The notes under the pieces were generated by a model, which worked only from the letters and a program-made list of their open reading frames with translations, ran no database searches and was not told the DNA's origin. Below are positions 48,137 to 57,165 of a stretch of 64,000 nucleotides of DNA, piece by piece. The stretch's first letter is position 1, and each line of letters starts with the position of its first letter. The stretch is from Gordonia liuliyuniae. GTDB lineage: Bacteria; Actinomycetota; Actinomycetes; Mycobacteriales; Mycobacteriaceae. The stretch covers positions 124,001-188,000 of the forward strand of contig NZ_JAKKOT010000003.1 of assembly GCF_021739025.1 (NCBI RefSeq), read 5' to 3'. The position numbers and the translations under genes were made by a program.

Positions 48137-48520
48137 TCAGTACGCGCCTGCGCTGAGCGTCCGCGCGTAATTCACGCGGTTGGTCAAATCCATCACGACG
48201 GCCCGAGATCCAGCCGGGATCATCGTCGTGTAGCTGCCTGCGGCGGTGTTGACCGTCACCTGGACGCTGCCGGTGGTGCGCTCTTCCTTCGCGAGAAGAA
48301 ACAGCAGGCTCAGCGCGCACACCAGGAAGAACCCGAGGATCGCGCAGATGATCGCCCACTGGGGGATCTCCTGCTTCGTGTACGTCGTGTCCTGCAGGCT
48401 CCACTGCGCGCCTTGGACGGGGAAGATCCCGGCCGGAGTGATGATCTGCGTCTGCGTCACTTGGATGTCGTTGATCACGACCAGGGGAGGCGCCACGCTC
48501 GGGCCCATCGGGAAACTCAT
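48137..48520 (-). CDS. Small membrane protein of unknown function
   Basis: A 127-residue protein. An N-terminal beta-rich segment (VVINDIQVTQTQIITPAG) is followed by one helix at about 54-76 (WAIICAILGFFLVCALSLLFLL) and a C-terminal domain of similar character (GSVQVTVNTAAGSYTTMIPAGSRAVVMDLTNRVNYAR). It converges on the CD225-like group, with its stop 29 bases from theirs. No family is recognised. Confidence 0.68.
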   Translation of the reverse strand: MSFPMGPSVAPPLVVINDIQVTQTQIITPAGIFPVQGAQWSLQDTTYTKQEIPQWAIICAILGFFLVCALSLLFLLAKEERTTGSVQVTVNTAAGSYTTMIPAGSRAVVMDLTNRVNYARTLSAGAY

Positions 48521-48624
48521 GGATGGAATCTAACCACGCGTCGACCAGCCTGGTTCGCACCGCGATCGGACACCTGTCCAGTCAATTGACCACGAGACTC
48601 GCTGATGGCCTTTAGCCTGGGGGC

Positions 48625-49701
48625 ATGACTCTACGCGTAGTGGAATGGTCCACCGGAACTGTCGGACGGCACGCGATCGTCGGAATCGACGCTCACCCGG
48701 ATCTCGAACTCGTCGGGGTGTGGGTGTCCGATCCGGCGAAGGTCGGGAAGGACGCGGGACGCCTCGCCGGACTCGACCGTGACCTCGGTGTCCTGGCAAC
48801 GAACGACCGCGACGCGCTGCTGGCGTTGACACCCGACGCGATCGTGCACACTGCGATGACAGACGACCGGATCGTCGAGGCGATCGCCGACCTCACGTCG
48901 TTCGTCGAGGCCGGGATCAACGTGGTCTCGTCCGGGCCTGTCCTGCTGCAGTTCCCGTACGGCGTGATGCCTGACGCGATGATCGGGCCGATCGAGGACG
49001 CTGCCCGCAGGGGCGGCGCGAGCCTGCACGTGAACGGCATCGATCCGGGCTTCGCGAACGACGTCCTGCCGTTGTCTATGACCAGCCTGTCGCAGCAGAT
49101 CGACGAGGTGCGGTGCATGGAGATCGCCGACTACTCGACCTACTATCAGCCCGTCGTGATGGGCGACCTGTTCGGTTTCGGCAAACCGATGGACCATCAG
49201 TCGATGCTTCTGACACCGGGCGTCCTGTCGATGGGGTGGGGCAGCGTCGTGCGGCAGATCGCGAAGGGACTGGACATCACGCTCGACGAGCCGCTCGTCG
49301 AACGCGTCGAGAAGGTCGCCGCCGACCGCGATATCGACACAGTGTCTGTGAAGATTCCCGAGGGGACGCTCGCCGCTCTCCATTTCGAGGTGGTCGGACA
49401 GGTCGACGGTGTCGACCGCGTCGTCCTTGAGCACTACACGCGTACCAGCGCCGACCAGTGCCCGGACTGGCCGCGGCCCGACTCCGGTGACGGCTCGTAT
49501 CGCATCGAGATCCACGGGGAACCGTTCATGCGCGTGGAGATGACGCATCACGGCCGCGACGGCGACCACAATGTGTCGGGCATGATCGTCACCGCGCAGC
49601 GGCTCGTGAACGCGGTGCCCGCCGTCGTCGACGCCGAGCCGGGCCTCGTCACCGCCCTCGATCTGCCGCTGGTCACCGGGCGCGGCCTGGTGACGCGGTA
49701 G
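48625..49701 (+). CDS. NAD(P)-dependent dehydrogenase, dihydrodipicolinate-reductase-like fold
   Basis: A 358-residue Rossmann-fold enzyme beginning RVVEWSTGTVGRHAIVGI, where the glycine motif is GTVGR, and containing the family stretch NGIDPGFANDVLPL. It belongs to the group often labelled NAD(P)H-dependent amine dehydrogenase or DapB-like; the substrate is unknown. The ATG at 48625 has TAGCCT six bases before it and could be leaderless. It is monocistronic between divergent and convergent genes. Confidence 0.8.
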   Translation: MTLRVVEWSTGTVGRHAIVGIDAHPDLELVGVWVSDPAKVGKDAGRLAGLDRDLGVLATNDRDALLALTPDAIVHTAMTDDRIVEAIADLTSFVEAGINVVSSGPVLLQFPYGVMPDAMIGPIEDAARRGGASLHVNGIDPGFANDVLPLSMTSLSQQIDEVRCMEIADYSTYYQPVVMGDLFGFGKPMDHQSMLLTPGVLSMGWGSVVRQIAKGLDITLDEPLVERVEKVAADRDIDTVSVKIPEGTLAALHFEVVGQVDGVDRVVLEHYTRTSADQCPDWPRPDSGDGSYRIEIHGEPFMRVEMTHHGRDGDHNVSGMIVTAQRLVNAVPAVVDAEPGLVTALDLPLVTGRGLVTR

Positions 49702-49740
49702 CGGAGTTCACGGCGCGACGACGACTGATGCGGTTGCGGC

Positions 49741-51249
49741 TCACAGCGGCCAGCTGTGGACGGGCTCGCCCTCGTGCATGAGGGTCGTGTAATCGGCGAG
49801 CATCCCGTGCAGTGCCTGCCTGCGGCTCTCGCCAGCGTCCTCGCGGGCCTTCACAGCGCGCCGCTGCCACACCGATCCGGTCTGCCTGGTGGCGCATCGT
49901 CCTTCGATGACGCCGAGGTAGCGGCGCCGAGCCTGCTCCGACACCCCGAACGATGTCAGCCCCTTCTCGGCGAGCGGAAGCAACCGCCGAAGGGCGAGTT
50001 CGTCGGGGCTCACCCAACCGATGTTCGGCCAGTACAGCTGCGCGTCGAAACCCCACTGGGCGCCCGCCGCGAGGTTCTCGCGCGCCGCGTCGAACGACAT
50101 CTGCGACCACAGGGGACGATCGGCCTCGACGAGGCCGCGCACCACCCCGTAGTAGAAGGCGGCGTTCGCCATCACGTCGACGACCGTCGGCCCGGCGGGC
50201 AGCACACGGTTCTCCACCCGGAGATGTGCGTGGCCGTCGACGACGTCGTACACGGGCCGATTCCAGCGGTAGACGGTTCCGTTGTGCAGGCGCAACTCGG
50301 TGAGTTCCGGAGTCCGGCCCGCGTCGAGTTCGGCGAGCGGATCGACGTCGGTCGACACGGGCAGCAGGGCGGGGAAGTAGCGGGTGTTCTCCTCGAAGAG
50401 ATCGAAGATCGTGGTGATCCACCGTTCGCCGAACCAGACGCGTGGTCGGACTCCCTGATTGCGCAACTCGAGCGGTCGAGTGTCGGTCGCCTGCTCGAAC
50501 ACGGGGATCCGCGTCTCATGCCAGAGTGCTCGTTCGGCGAGGAACGGCGAGTTTCCGGCCAACGCGACCTGGACTCCGGCGATCGACTGGGCAGCGTTCC
50601 AATGGGCGGCGAAGTCTTCGGGCGCGACGCGCAGGTGCAGTTGCAATGATGTGCACGCGGCTTCCGGGAGGATGGAGTCCGACGTCGTCGCCAGGCGTTC
50701 CGGTGACGTCCGCGCCGACAGCGGGACACCGGAGATGTCGAGTTCGAGGTCCTCGCCGCGCGCCGCGAAGATCTGCTCGTTGAGGACGCTGTAGCGCGGG
50801 TTCGTCGAGATCCACTGGTGCGTGAAGTGTTCGCGCCCCAGCGTCGGCAGCATGCCGATCATCACCAGGTGGTTCCCGGTCGACGCCGCACGCGCCTCCG
50901 CCCGATTCAGTGACGTCCTCAGCGTCTGCTCGAGACTCACCGTGTCCCCGCCGACGAACGGTCGTGGCGACACGTTGATCTCGACGTTGAACTGGCCGAG
51001 TTCAGTCTGGAAGTCGGGGTCGGCGATCGCTTCGAGCACCGTGGTGTTCGCCATCGCGGGTTCGGCGTCGGCGCCGATGAGATTGAGTTCGACTTCCATC
51101 CCGAGAAGCGGTTCAGGCGGTCGGCCGTGGTCGGTGAACAGTCCATCCGTCAGCATCCGGGCGATCGCGTCGGTGCCTCGCGACACCTGCGACCGGAACC
51201 GGACGCGATCGGATCCGCTGAACTTCTGTTGGCTCACTTCAGCGCCCAT
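49741..51249 (-). CDS. GCS2-type glutamate-cysteine ligase family protein
   Basis: A 502-residue ATP-dependent carboxylate-amine ligase of the GCS2 superfamily. ATP and metal residues are expected in LLGMEVELNLI and FNVEINVSPRPF, with SLQLHLRVAPEDFAAHW later. It is longer than EgtA (432) and YbdK (about 370), so it forms a separate actinobacterial group; the acceptor is unknown. Mycothiol producers do not need glutathione, so a gamma-glutamyl or other amide product is likely. The start is the ATG at 51249. Confidence 0.78.
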   Translation of the reverse strand: MGAEVSQQKFSGSDRVRFRSQVSRGTDAIARMLTDGLFTDHGRPPEPLLGMEVELNLIGADAEPAMANTTVLEAIADPDFQTELGQFNVEINVSPRPFVGGDTVSLEQTLRTSLNRAEARAASTGNHLVMIGMLPTLGREHFTHQWISTNPRYSVLNEQIFAARGEDLELDISGVPLSARTSPERLATTSDSILPEAACTSLQLHLRVAPEDFAAHWNAAQSIAGVQVALAGNSPFLAERALWHETRIPVFEQATDTRPLELRNQGVRPRVWFGERWITTIFDLFEENTRYFPALLPVSTDVDPLAELDAGRTPELTELRLHNGTVYRWNRPVYDVVDGHAHLRVENRVLPAGPTVVDVMANAAFYYGVVRGLVEADRPLWSQMSFDAARENLAAGAQWGFDAQLYWPNIGWVSPDELALRRLLPLAEKGLTSFGVSEQARRRYLGVIEGRCATRQTGSVWQRRAVKAREDAGESRRQALHGMLADYTTLMHEGEPVHSWPL

Positions 51250-51314
51250 GGGTTCATGGTGCCTGAGAATGCCGAACGAGTTCATCGGATAGGTGCAACC
51301 GCAGATCCCCGCCA

Positions 51315-51342
51315 CTGTGGATACCGGGGAGTTCATCCACAG
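51315..51342. promoter_or_regulatory. Inverted repeat in the divergent GCS2/DUF559 promoter region
   Basis: CTGTGGAT (51315-51322) and ATCCACAG (51335-51342) are perfect complements 12 bases apart. Each half contains an 8-of-9 match to the DnaA box TTATCCACA. It may be an operator or a DnaA-responsive site. Confidence 0.4.
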
Positions 51343-51403
51343 ATCGCGGTGATCGGCGGTCAAGCGGGGACACCGACCTCGCCCGTCGGTGACGCTGACC
51401 GGC

Positions 51404-52246
51404 ATGATCACGATTCCGTCCGGCGTGTACCGGACTCGGCAACTGGCAGATCTGGTCGGTCGCACCGGGCTTCGAGCGATGCTGACATCCGGTGACGCCC
51501 GTCTGCTCCGCTTCGGCTGGTACGAGGTCGGCACGGGGCGTCGCGACGAAGTCGAAGCGGTGCGGCGCGGCGGCGTCCTCAGCTGCGTGAGCGCACTTCG
51601 CCGACACGGTGTGTGGGTGCCCGACCACCACGACCTGCATGTGCGCGGGAACTCGTCGGCGGTCCGGACCCGGCCGGGGCCGTTCTGTCGCGAGTTTCGT
51701 CGCCCGTCGCCGGAAGGTCCTGCGGCCGTCGACGACCTCGACATCGCGGTCCGTCATGCCGCGCGATGTCTCGATGACGAGGGCACCGTTGTCGTGTTCG
51801 ACTCGATCCTCAACAAACAGCTCATGTCGTGGGACGAACTGCAGTACCAGTTCCGCGATGCGCCGGAGTACATGCACGGCCGGCTCGCCAAGTGCGACGG
51901 CGCGGCCGACTCGGGGCCGGAGACGATGGCGCGACTCCGGCTGCGGCGCCAGAACATCAAACTGCGTATTCAAGTGAAGATCGACGGGCTCGGCAGGGTC
52001 GACATGCTGGTCGGCAAGTACCTGATCATCGAGATCGACGGTTGGGAGTGGCACAGCGATAGGCGCCAGTTCCAGAAGGATCGGACCCGCGATGCGATCG
52101 CCCACGAATTGGGCTACTACCCGCTGCGGTTCACCTACGACGACATCGTGTTCGACTGGGACAGGACGAACGCGAGAATCCTCACCGCAATCCGTGCGGG
52201 TGCGCACCTTCGGTCGTTCCTTCCGGGCATTGAGGAGGGTGCGTGA
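51404..52246 (+). CDS. AbiEi-like / DUF559 nuclease-like protein
   Basis: A 280-residue protein. The N-terminal part (about 1-90) looks like the AbiEi-type winged-helix domain seen in actinobacterial proteins (GVYRTRQLADLV, LLRFGWYEVG, GGVLSCVSALRRHGVW). The C-terminal part holds a PD-(D/E)xK-like core: VDMLVGKYLIIEIDGWEWHS with the Asp and the E-x-D pair. This is the common mycolata DUF559 architecture. No toxin partner is adjacent. I take the ATG at 51404; a GTG five codons earlier is possible. Its last codons lie inside inverted-repeat copy B. Confidence 0.8.
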   Translation: MITIPSGVYRTRQLADLVGRTGLRAMLTSGDARLLRFGWYEVGTGRRDEVEAVRRGGVLSCVSALRRHGVWVPDHHDLHVRGNSSAVRTRPGPFCREFRRPSPEGPAAVDDLDIAVRHAARCLDDEGTVVVFDSILNKQLMSWDELQYQFRDAPEYMHGRLAKCDGAADSGPETMARLRLRRQNIKLRIQVKIDGLGRVDMLVGKYLIIEIDGWEWHSDRRQFQKDRTRDAIAHELGYYPLRFTYDDIVFDWDRTNARILTAIRAGAHLRSFLPGIEEGA

Positions 52247-52320
52247 CGTCAGATTCCCCGCGCAGCGCCGACATCGTCCGTACCGCCGACGGTGATCCCT
52301 CACGGGGAATCTGAGGTCAC
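52243..52320. repeat. Dispersed inverted-repeat element, copy B
   Basis: 18-base arms at 52243-52260 and 52303-52320 match at 17 of 18 positions when inverted, with core TGACGTCAGATTCCCC. The same arm occurs in copy A at 30618-30695. Both copies are 78 bp, both sit across the stop codon of a rightward gene, and their loops differ. Confidence 0.85.
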
Positions 52321-52327
52321 GGCTCAC

Positions 52328-52333
52328 TACAAT
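52328..52333 (+). promoter_or_regulatory. -10 hexamer of the PHP gene, probable leaderless start
   Basis: TACAAT lies six bases before the ATG at 52340, with no ribosome site. It also lies directly after inverted-repeat copy B. Confidence 0.5.
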
Positions 52334-52339
52334 CGACCC

Positions 52340-53197
52340 ATGCTGACCGCCGACCTCCACACGCACACTCGTTTCTCGGACGGGACTGACACGCCGGAGG
52401 AGTTGCTGACCGCGGCACGGGGAGCCGGGCTGACGACGGTCGGGCTGACCGATCACGACACGGCCGCCGGATGGGATCAGGCCGCCGAACACGTCCCGGC
52501 CGGAATGCGCGTGCTGCCGGGGGCGGAGTTCTCCACCAAGCACCCGGGACCGGACGGAGCCCTGGTCTCGGTCCACCTGCTCGGCTACCTGTTCGACCGC
52601 CAGCATCCTCGGATCACCGCCGAATGGCAGCGGATCGTCGACGAGCGCACCAGTCGCGGAGCGCGGATCGTCGAGAGCCTGGTGGACGCCGGGTACCCGA
52701 TCAACATCGATGACGTCCGCGAGAAGGCGGGCCGCGGCAACATCGGGCGACCGCACATCGCTCGCGCCTTGATCGACGCAGGTGTCATCGGCACTGTCGG
52801 GGAGGCGTTCGACGGACTCTTGGAAGACGGCGGACCGCACCACGTCTCGCTGCGGTCGACGTCGCTGATCGGGGGCATCGAGATGATCGTCGCGGCGGGC
52901 GGCGTTCCCGTGATCGCCCACCCGCGCGCGAGGGGCGCGGCAGCGATCCTCACTGGACCCGTCCTCGAATCGCTCGTCGAAGCCGGACTCGCCGGACTCG
53001 AAGTCCGTCACCCCGACCACGACGACGCCGCCCGTGCGGAACTCGTCGGGATCGCGACCGACCTCGACCTGCTCCAGACCGGGGCGAGCGACTATCACGG
53101 CGGCAACAAGACGCTGCGCATCGGCCAGGAGCGGACCGACGACGACGTCGTCGAACAGATCATCGAGCGGGGCGCCACCGCGCCGTTCGTCGGATAG
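52340..53197 (+). CDS. PHP-domain phosphoesterase
   Basis: A 285-residue metal-dependent phosphoesterase of the PHP family. Metal-binding motifs are DLHTHTRFSDGT, LTDHDT, GAEFST, IAHPRA and SDYHG. This arrangement matches 3',5'-nucleoside bisphosphate phosphatases and related small-molecule hydrolases. If it removes PAP, it would complement the PAPS-making cys genes and the sulfotransferase, but that is speculation. It is followed after four bases by the sterol-carrier-like gene. Confidence 0.88.
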   Translation: MLTADLHTHTRFSDGTDTPEELLTAARGAGLTTVGLTDHDTAAGWDQAAEHVPAGMRVLPGAEFSTKHPGPDGALVSVHLLGYLFDRQHPRITAEWQRIVDERTSRGARIVESLVDAGYPINIDDVREKAGRGNIGRPHIARALIDAGVIGTVGEAFDGLLEDGGPHHVSLRSTSLIGGIEMIVAAGGVPVIAHPRARGAAAILTGPVLESLVEAGLAGLEVRHPDHDDAARAELVGIATDLDLLQTGASDYHGGNKTLRIGQERTDDDVVEQIIERGATAPFVG

Positions 53198-53201
53198 AGC
53201 G

Positions 53202-53594
53202 ATGGCGCCCAACGACAAGGTCGACCCCGCTCAGACGCGTGCGGCGGTCCTCGCCGTCGCCGACTGGCTGCGCGACGAGACTCATCCGCCGCCGCCGCGG
53301 CAGGCACTCGCCGCAGCGGTCCGGACGACGGCGCGCACGGTCGGGCAGGATGCACCAGGCAACTCCGTGGAACTGCGCGTCCCGCCGTTCGTCGCCGTCC
53401 AGTGCATCGAGGGCGTTCGCCACACACGCGGGACACCGCCGAACGTCGTCGAGACGACGCCACGGCAGTGGCTGCTCTTGGCGACCGGCCTCGAATCGTT
53501 CGACGATGCCGTCGACGCGCACCGCGTCAGCGTGTCCGGATACCGGGCCGGCGACGTCGCCGCCCACCTCCCGGTGGTCCCGCTTCGGCGGTGA
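53202..53594 (+). CDS. Small sterol-carrier-family protein (Rv0807-like)
   Basis: A 130-residue soluble protein with VELRVPPFVAVQCIEG and the closing RVSVSGYRAGDVAAHLPVVPL. This matches the bacterial sterol-carrier-like proteins found just upstream of purF in mycobacteria (Rv0807). Molecular role is unknown despite the name. It is probably cotranscribed with the PHP gene. Confidence 0.75.
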   Translation: MAPNDKVDPAQTRAAVLAVADWLRDETHPPPPRQALAAAVRTTARTVGQDAPGNSVELRVPPFVAVQCIEGVRHTRGTPPNVVETTPRQWLLLATGLESFDDAVDAHRVSVSGYRAGDVAAHLPVVPLRR

Positions 53595-53611
53595 GCCGGA
53601 AGCAGGGGCGG

Positions 53612-54073
53612 TCAGTACGCCTTCATCTCGGTGCCGCACTGGCCGGTGGTCACGCGCCTGGCATCCCATGCGCTGGTGTTGGAGACGCTCGCCTGGAAGG
53701 TGATTCGGCCGACACCGGTCTTCACGCCCGGGAACGTGACGGTGTTGGTGGGGCCGACGACCCGCTTCGACCACTGCTCGCCGCCGTTGCGGCCGGTGTC
53801 GAGATTCGCCCAGGTGAATGAGACGTGCTGCCGGTAGCCGACGACGGATACCGCATCGGTCCGCACCTTCATCGTCATCTTCCCGTTGCCGCCCGCGCTC
53901 GCCTCGAAGACCGAGTTCGCTTGGAGAGGCAGCGGCGTGACGTTGGGGTTCAGGTAGGCCATCGTGCAGGTGGTCGCAGGCGTCGCGGACGCCTGACCGG
54001 CGCCGACGGCCGGTGCGACGACGACGCCGACTCCGACCGCCGTGATCGCCAATATCGCGGATCGTGATTTCAT
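53612..54073 (-). CDS. Secreted protein of unknown function
   Basis: A 153-residue protein with a classical signal peptide: MKSRSAILAITAVGVGVVV, then APAVGAGQASA and probable cleavage near residue 30. The mature part is Thr/Val-rich and beta-like, with two cysteines (TCTMAY and GQCGTE), probably one disulfide joining its ends. No family is recognised. It converges on the sterol-carrier-like gene. Confidence 0.72.
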   Translation of the reverse strand: MKSRSAILAITAVGVGVVVAPAVGAGQASATPATTCTMAYLNPNVTPLPLQANSVFEASAGGNGKMTMKVRTDAVSVVGYRQHVSFTWANLDTGRNGGEQWSKRVVGPTNTVTFPGVKTGVGRITFQASVSNTSAWDARRVTTGQCGTEMKAY

Positions 54074-54206
54074 CAGTGGTCCCCTCCCAATGGTGTTGCG
54101 GCCGCGGCATCTGCAGGGCCGCATACCCCTATGTCGTCGATCACACGTGGATCGTTAGTCTGCACACGTCGGAGCCGGAAGGTTTTCCCAAGTCGCCCCT
54201 CGGTAA

Positions 54207-54221
54207 GTACCCTTGGGGTAC
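54207..54221. promoter_or_regulatory. Palindrome upstream of purF
   Basis: GTACCC-TTG-GGGTAC, a perfect 6-base inverted repeat 33 bp before the purF start. It could be a regulator site for purine genes; no matching copy was noticed before purL or purM. Confidence 0.35.
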
Positions 54222-54254
54222 GCCCGTCCAGCCCACGACTTGGAGCGTCGCCTC

Positions 54255-55817
54255 GTGACTGATCTGTCGATCAACTCCCGCAATCTGCTCGCAGCCCAGC
54301 AACCAGACGAAGTCGAGAACGAGCCGCGCGAGGAGTGCGGCGTCTTCGGCGTGTGGGCGCCGGGCGAGGACGTCGCCAAGCTCACCTATTACGGCTTGTA
54401 CGCGTTGCAGCATCGCGGGCAGGAAGCCGCGGGCATCGCCGTCGGCGACGGCGCGCAGGTCCTCGTGTTCAAGGACCTCGGCCTCGTCAGCCAGGTGTTC
54501 GACGAGCAGACCCTCGCCTCGATGGTCGGACACGTCGCGGTCGGACACTGCCGCTATTCGACGACCGGATCGACGACGTGGGAGAACTCGCAGCCGATCT
54601 TCCGGCACACCGACGCGGGCAGCGGGGTGGCGCTCGGTCACAACGGCAACCTCGTCAACACCGCGGAACTCGCGTCTCGCGCTCGCGAGCTCGGCGTGTA
54701 CGGACCGCGCACCACGGCCACCTCCGACTCCGACGTCGTCGGGGCGCTCCTCGCGCACGGCGCCGCGGACAAGACGCTCGAGCAGGCGGCCGTCGACCTG
54801 CTGCCGACCCTCAAGGGCGCGTTCTGCCTCACCTTCCAGGACGAGAGCACGCTGTACGCGGCGCGTGACCCGCACGGTATCCGTCCGCTCTCGCTCGGCC
54901 GACTCGACCGCGGGTGGGTCGTCGCCTCGGAGACCGCGGCGTTCGACATCGTCGGCGCGTCGTTCGTCCGCGACATCGAGCCCGGTGAGCTCCTCGCCAT
55001 CGACAGCAACGGCGTCCGCAGCACCCGGTTCGCCGAGCCGAAGCCGAAGCTGTGCATCTTCGAGCACGTCTACCTGGCACGCCCGGACAGTGTGATCCAC
55101 GGACGCTCGGTGCATTCGACGCGTGTCGACATCGGCCGCAGTCTGGCCCGCGAACAGCCCGCCGAAGGCGACCTCGTGATCCCGGTGCCCGAATCGGGTA
55201 CGCCTGCGGCCGTCGGCTTCGCGCAGGAATCGGGGATCCCGTACGGCCAGGGCCTGATGAAGAACGCCTACGTCGGCCGCACGTTCATCCAGCCGTCGCA
55301 GACCATCCGTCAGCTCGGCATCCGCCTCAAGTTGAATCCGCTCCGCGAGGTGATCCGCGGCAAGAAGCTCGTCGTGGTCGACGACTCGATCGTCCGTGGC
55401 AACACCCAGCGCGCCCTCATTCGGATGCTGCGGGAAGCCGGAGCCGTCGAAGTGCACGTCCGTATCGCGTCGTCGCCGGTCCGCTGGCCGTGCTTCTACG
55501 GCATCGACTTCGCTTCGCCCGCCGAACTGATCGCCAACGGCATGGAGTCCGAGGAGAACATGGTCGACGGTGTGCGCCAGGCGATCGGCGCCGACAGCCT
55601 CGGCTACATCAGTGTCGAAGGCATGGTCGAGGCGACCGGAGAGAAGTCGTCGGACCTGTGCGCGGCATGCTTCGACGGCACCTACCCGATCGAGCTGCCG
55701 ACCGAGACGGCGATGGGCAAAGCGGTGCTCGAGACCATGATGTCGACGTCGCAGGGCACAGCCCCCGACTCGTTGATCGCGAAGAACGACAACGTCAGCG
55801 CGGTAATGCGCCCCTGA
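54255..55817 (+). CDS. purF: Amidophosphoribosyltransferase
   Basis: A 520-residue first enzyme of de novo purine synthesis: PRPP plus glutamine to phosphoribosylamine. The N-terminal glutaminase has its catalytic Cys after a propeptide of about 25 residues (EEPREEC-type junction REECGVFGVW). The PRPP loop is VVVDDSIVRGNT. Cys residues SDLCAACFDG near the C-terminus fit the Fe-S form. The start is the GTG at 54255 with GGAG; the open frame extends upstream without a better start. Confidence 0.95.
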   Translation: MTDLSINSRNLLAAQQPDEVENEPREECGVFGVWAPGEDVAKLTYYGLYALQHRGQEAAGIAVGDGAQVLVFKDLGLVSQVFDEQTLASMVGHVAVGHCRYSTTGSTTWENSQPIFRHTDAGSGVALGHNGNLVNTAELASRARELGVYGPRTTATSDSDVVGALLAHGAADKTLEQAAVDLLPTLKGAFCLTFQDESTLYAARDPHGIRPLSLGRLDRGWVVASETAAFDIVGASFVRDIEPGELLAIDSNGVRSTRFAEPKPKLCIFEHVYLARPDSVIHGRSVHSTRVDIGRSLAREQPAEGDLVIPVPESGTPAAVGFAQESGIPYGQGLMKNAYVGRTFIQPSQTIRQLGIRLKLNPLREVIRGKKLVVVDDSIVRGNTQRALIRMLREAGAVEVHVRIASSPVRWPCFYGIDFASPAELIANGMESEENMVDGVRQAIGADSLGYISVEGMVEATGEKSSDLCAACFDGTYPIELPTETAMGKAVLETMMSTSQGTAPDSLIAKNDNVSAVMRP

Positions 55818-55930
55818 CCACCGATCGCGGAGAGAGATTTAACCTCGCACTCAGGTAGCGTGAGTGCGTTGACCATGGCGACGGTCGGTGCTCGACCACG
55901 CCTTAGCGAGTGTGTAGGAGAAGCACCACC

Positions 55931-57028
55931 ATGACGGACGGGGCTGCCGACCAGGCATCCGGGAATGCAGCGGGCGGTGCGTCGTACGCAGCGGCCGGTG
56001 TGGACATCGACGCGGGCGAACGCGCAGTGCAGTTGTTCGCGCCGCACGCAAAACGGGCGACGCGCCCGGAGGTCATGGGCGGGCTCGGCGGTTTCGCGGG
56101 CCTGTTCTCCCTGAAGGGTGACTACCGTGAGCCGGTCCTCGCCGCGTCGAGCGACGGCGTCGGCACGAAGCTCGCTGTCGCCCAGGCGATGGGCGTGCAC
56201 GACACGGTCGGTCGCGACCTGGTCGCGATGGTCGTCGACGACCTGGTGGTCTGCGGCGCGCAGCCGTTGTTCCTGCAGGACTACATCGCGGTCGGCAAGG
56301 TGATCCCCGAAATGGTCGCCGACATCGTGAAGGGCATCGCGGACGGCTGCGTCGACGCGGGCTGTGCGCTGCTGGGCGGCGAGACCGCGGAGCATCCGGG
56401 CGTCATGGAAGACACCCACTACGACATCTCGGCGACCGGTGTCGGCGTCGTCGAAGCCGATTCGATCCTCGGGCCCGACCGCGTCCGTCCGGGCGACGTC
56501 GCGATCGCGATGGGGTCGTCGGGCCTGCACTCGAACGGGTACTCGCTGGCACGCAAGGTGCTCCTGGAGTGGGGGCACCTGGACCTCGGCGGCCACGTCG
56601 AAGAGTTCGATCGCACGCTCGGGGAGGAACTCCTCGAACCGACCCGCATCTACGCCAAGGACTGTCTGGCGCTCGCCGCCGAGACCGAGGTCCGGACCTT
56701 TGCGCACGTCACCGGCGGCGGTCTCGCCGACAACCTGGGACGTGTCCTCCCGGCCGGTCTCGAAGCGGTCCTCGAACGCAGCTCGTGGACGCCTGCCCCG
56801 ATCTTCTCGATGATCGCTCAGCGCGGTCGCGTCGAGCGCGCCGAGATGGAGCGCACCTTCAACATGGGGGTTGGCATGGTCGCGATCGTCGCTCCCGAAG
56901 ACACCGACCGCGCGCAGGCGATCCTCACCGCCCGCCACGTCGACAACTGGGTCCTCGGTTCGGTCAAACGCGCAGACGACGCCGGACCCGGATCCGCGCG
57001 TCTCGTCGGAGACCACGCGCGCTTCTGA
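55931..57028 (+). CDS. purM: Phosphoribosylformylglycinamidine cyclo-ligase
   Basis: A 365-residue AIR synthetase. It has SYAAAGVDIDAGERAV at the N-terminus, LAASSDGVGTKLAVAQAMG, and MGSSGLHSNGYSLARKV with the glycine-rich ATP region THVTGGGLADNL. GTAGGAGAAG precedes the ATG. purF-purM adjacency is conserved in mycobacteria. A strong hairpin follows eight bases after the stop. Confidence 0.96.
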   Translation: MTDGAADQASGNAAGGASYAAAGVDIDAGERAVQLFAPHAKRATRPEVMGGLGGFAGLFSLKGDYREPVLAASSDGVGTKLAVAQAMGVHDTVGRDLVAMVVDDLVVCGAQPLFLQDYIAVGKVIPEMVADIVKGIADGCVDAGCALLGGETAEHPGVMEDTHYDISATGVGVVEADSILGPDRVRPGDVAIAMGSSGLHSNGYSLARKVLLEWGHLDLGGHVEEFDRTLGEELLEPTRIYAKDCLALAAETEVRTFAHVTGGGLADNLGRVLPAGLEAVLERSSWTPAPIFSMIAQRGRVERAEMERTFNMGVGMVAIVAPEDTDRAQAILTARHVDNWVLGSVKRADDAGPGSARLVGDHARF

Positions 57029-57035
57029 CGACAAC

Positions 57036-57080
57036 AAGTCCGCCGATCCGTGCCAGATGGTGGCACAGATCGGCGGACTT
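57036..57080 (+). terminator. Rho-independent-type terminator of purM
   Basis: 20-base arms at 57036-57055 and 57061-57080 pair at 19 of 20 positions around loop GATGG and are followed by TGTTCGTTG. Confidence 0.85.
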
Positions 57081-57165
57081 TGTTCGTTGAGTGGGAACTC
57101 AGTCAGCGCAGCGAGTGGTGGGACCTCGTCAGCTCATGCGTTCCGAGGTCGTTCGCCGTAGCGCG

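Noticed and set aside
49741..51249. EgtA (ergothioneine) assignment for the GCS2-type protein
   Set aside because: No egtB-E genes are adjacent and the protein is about 70 residues longer than EgtA; family-level naming is safer.
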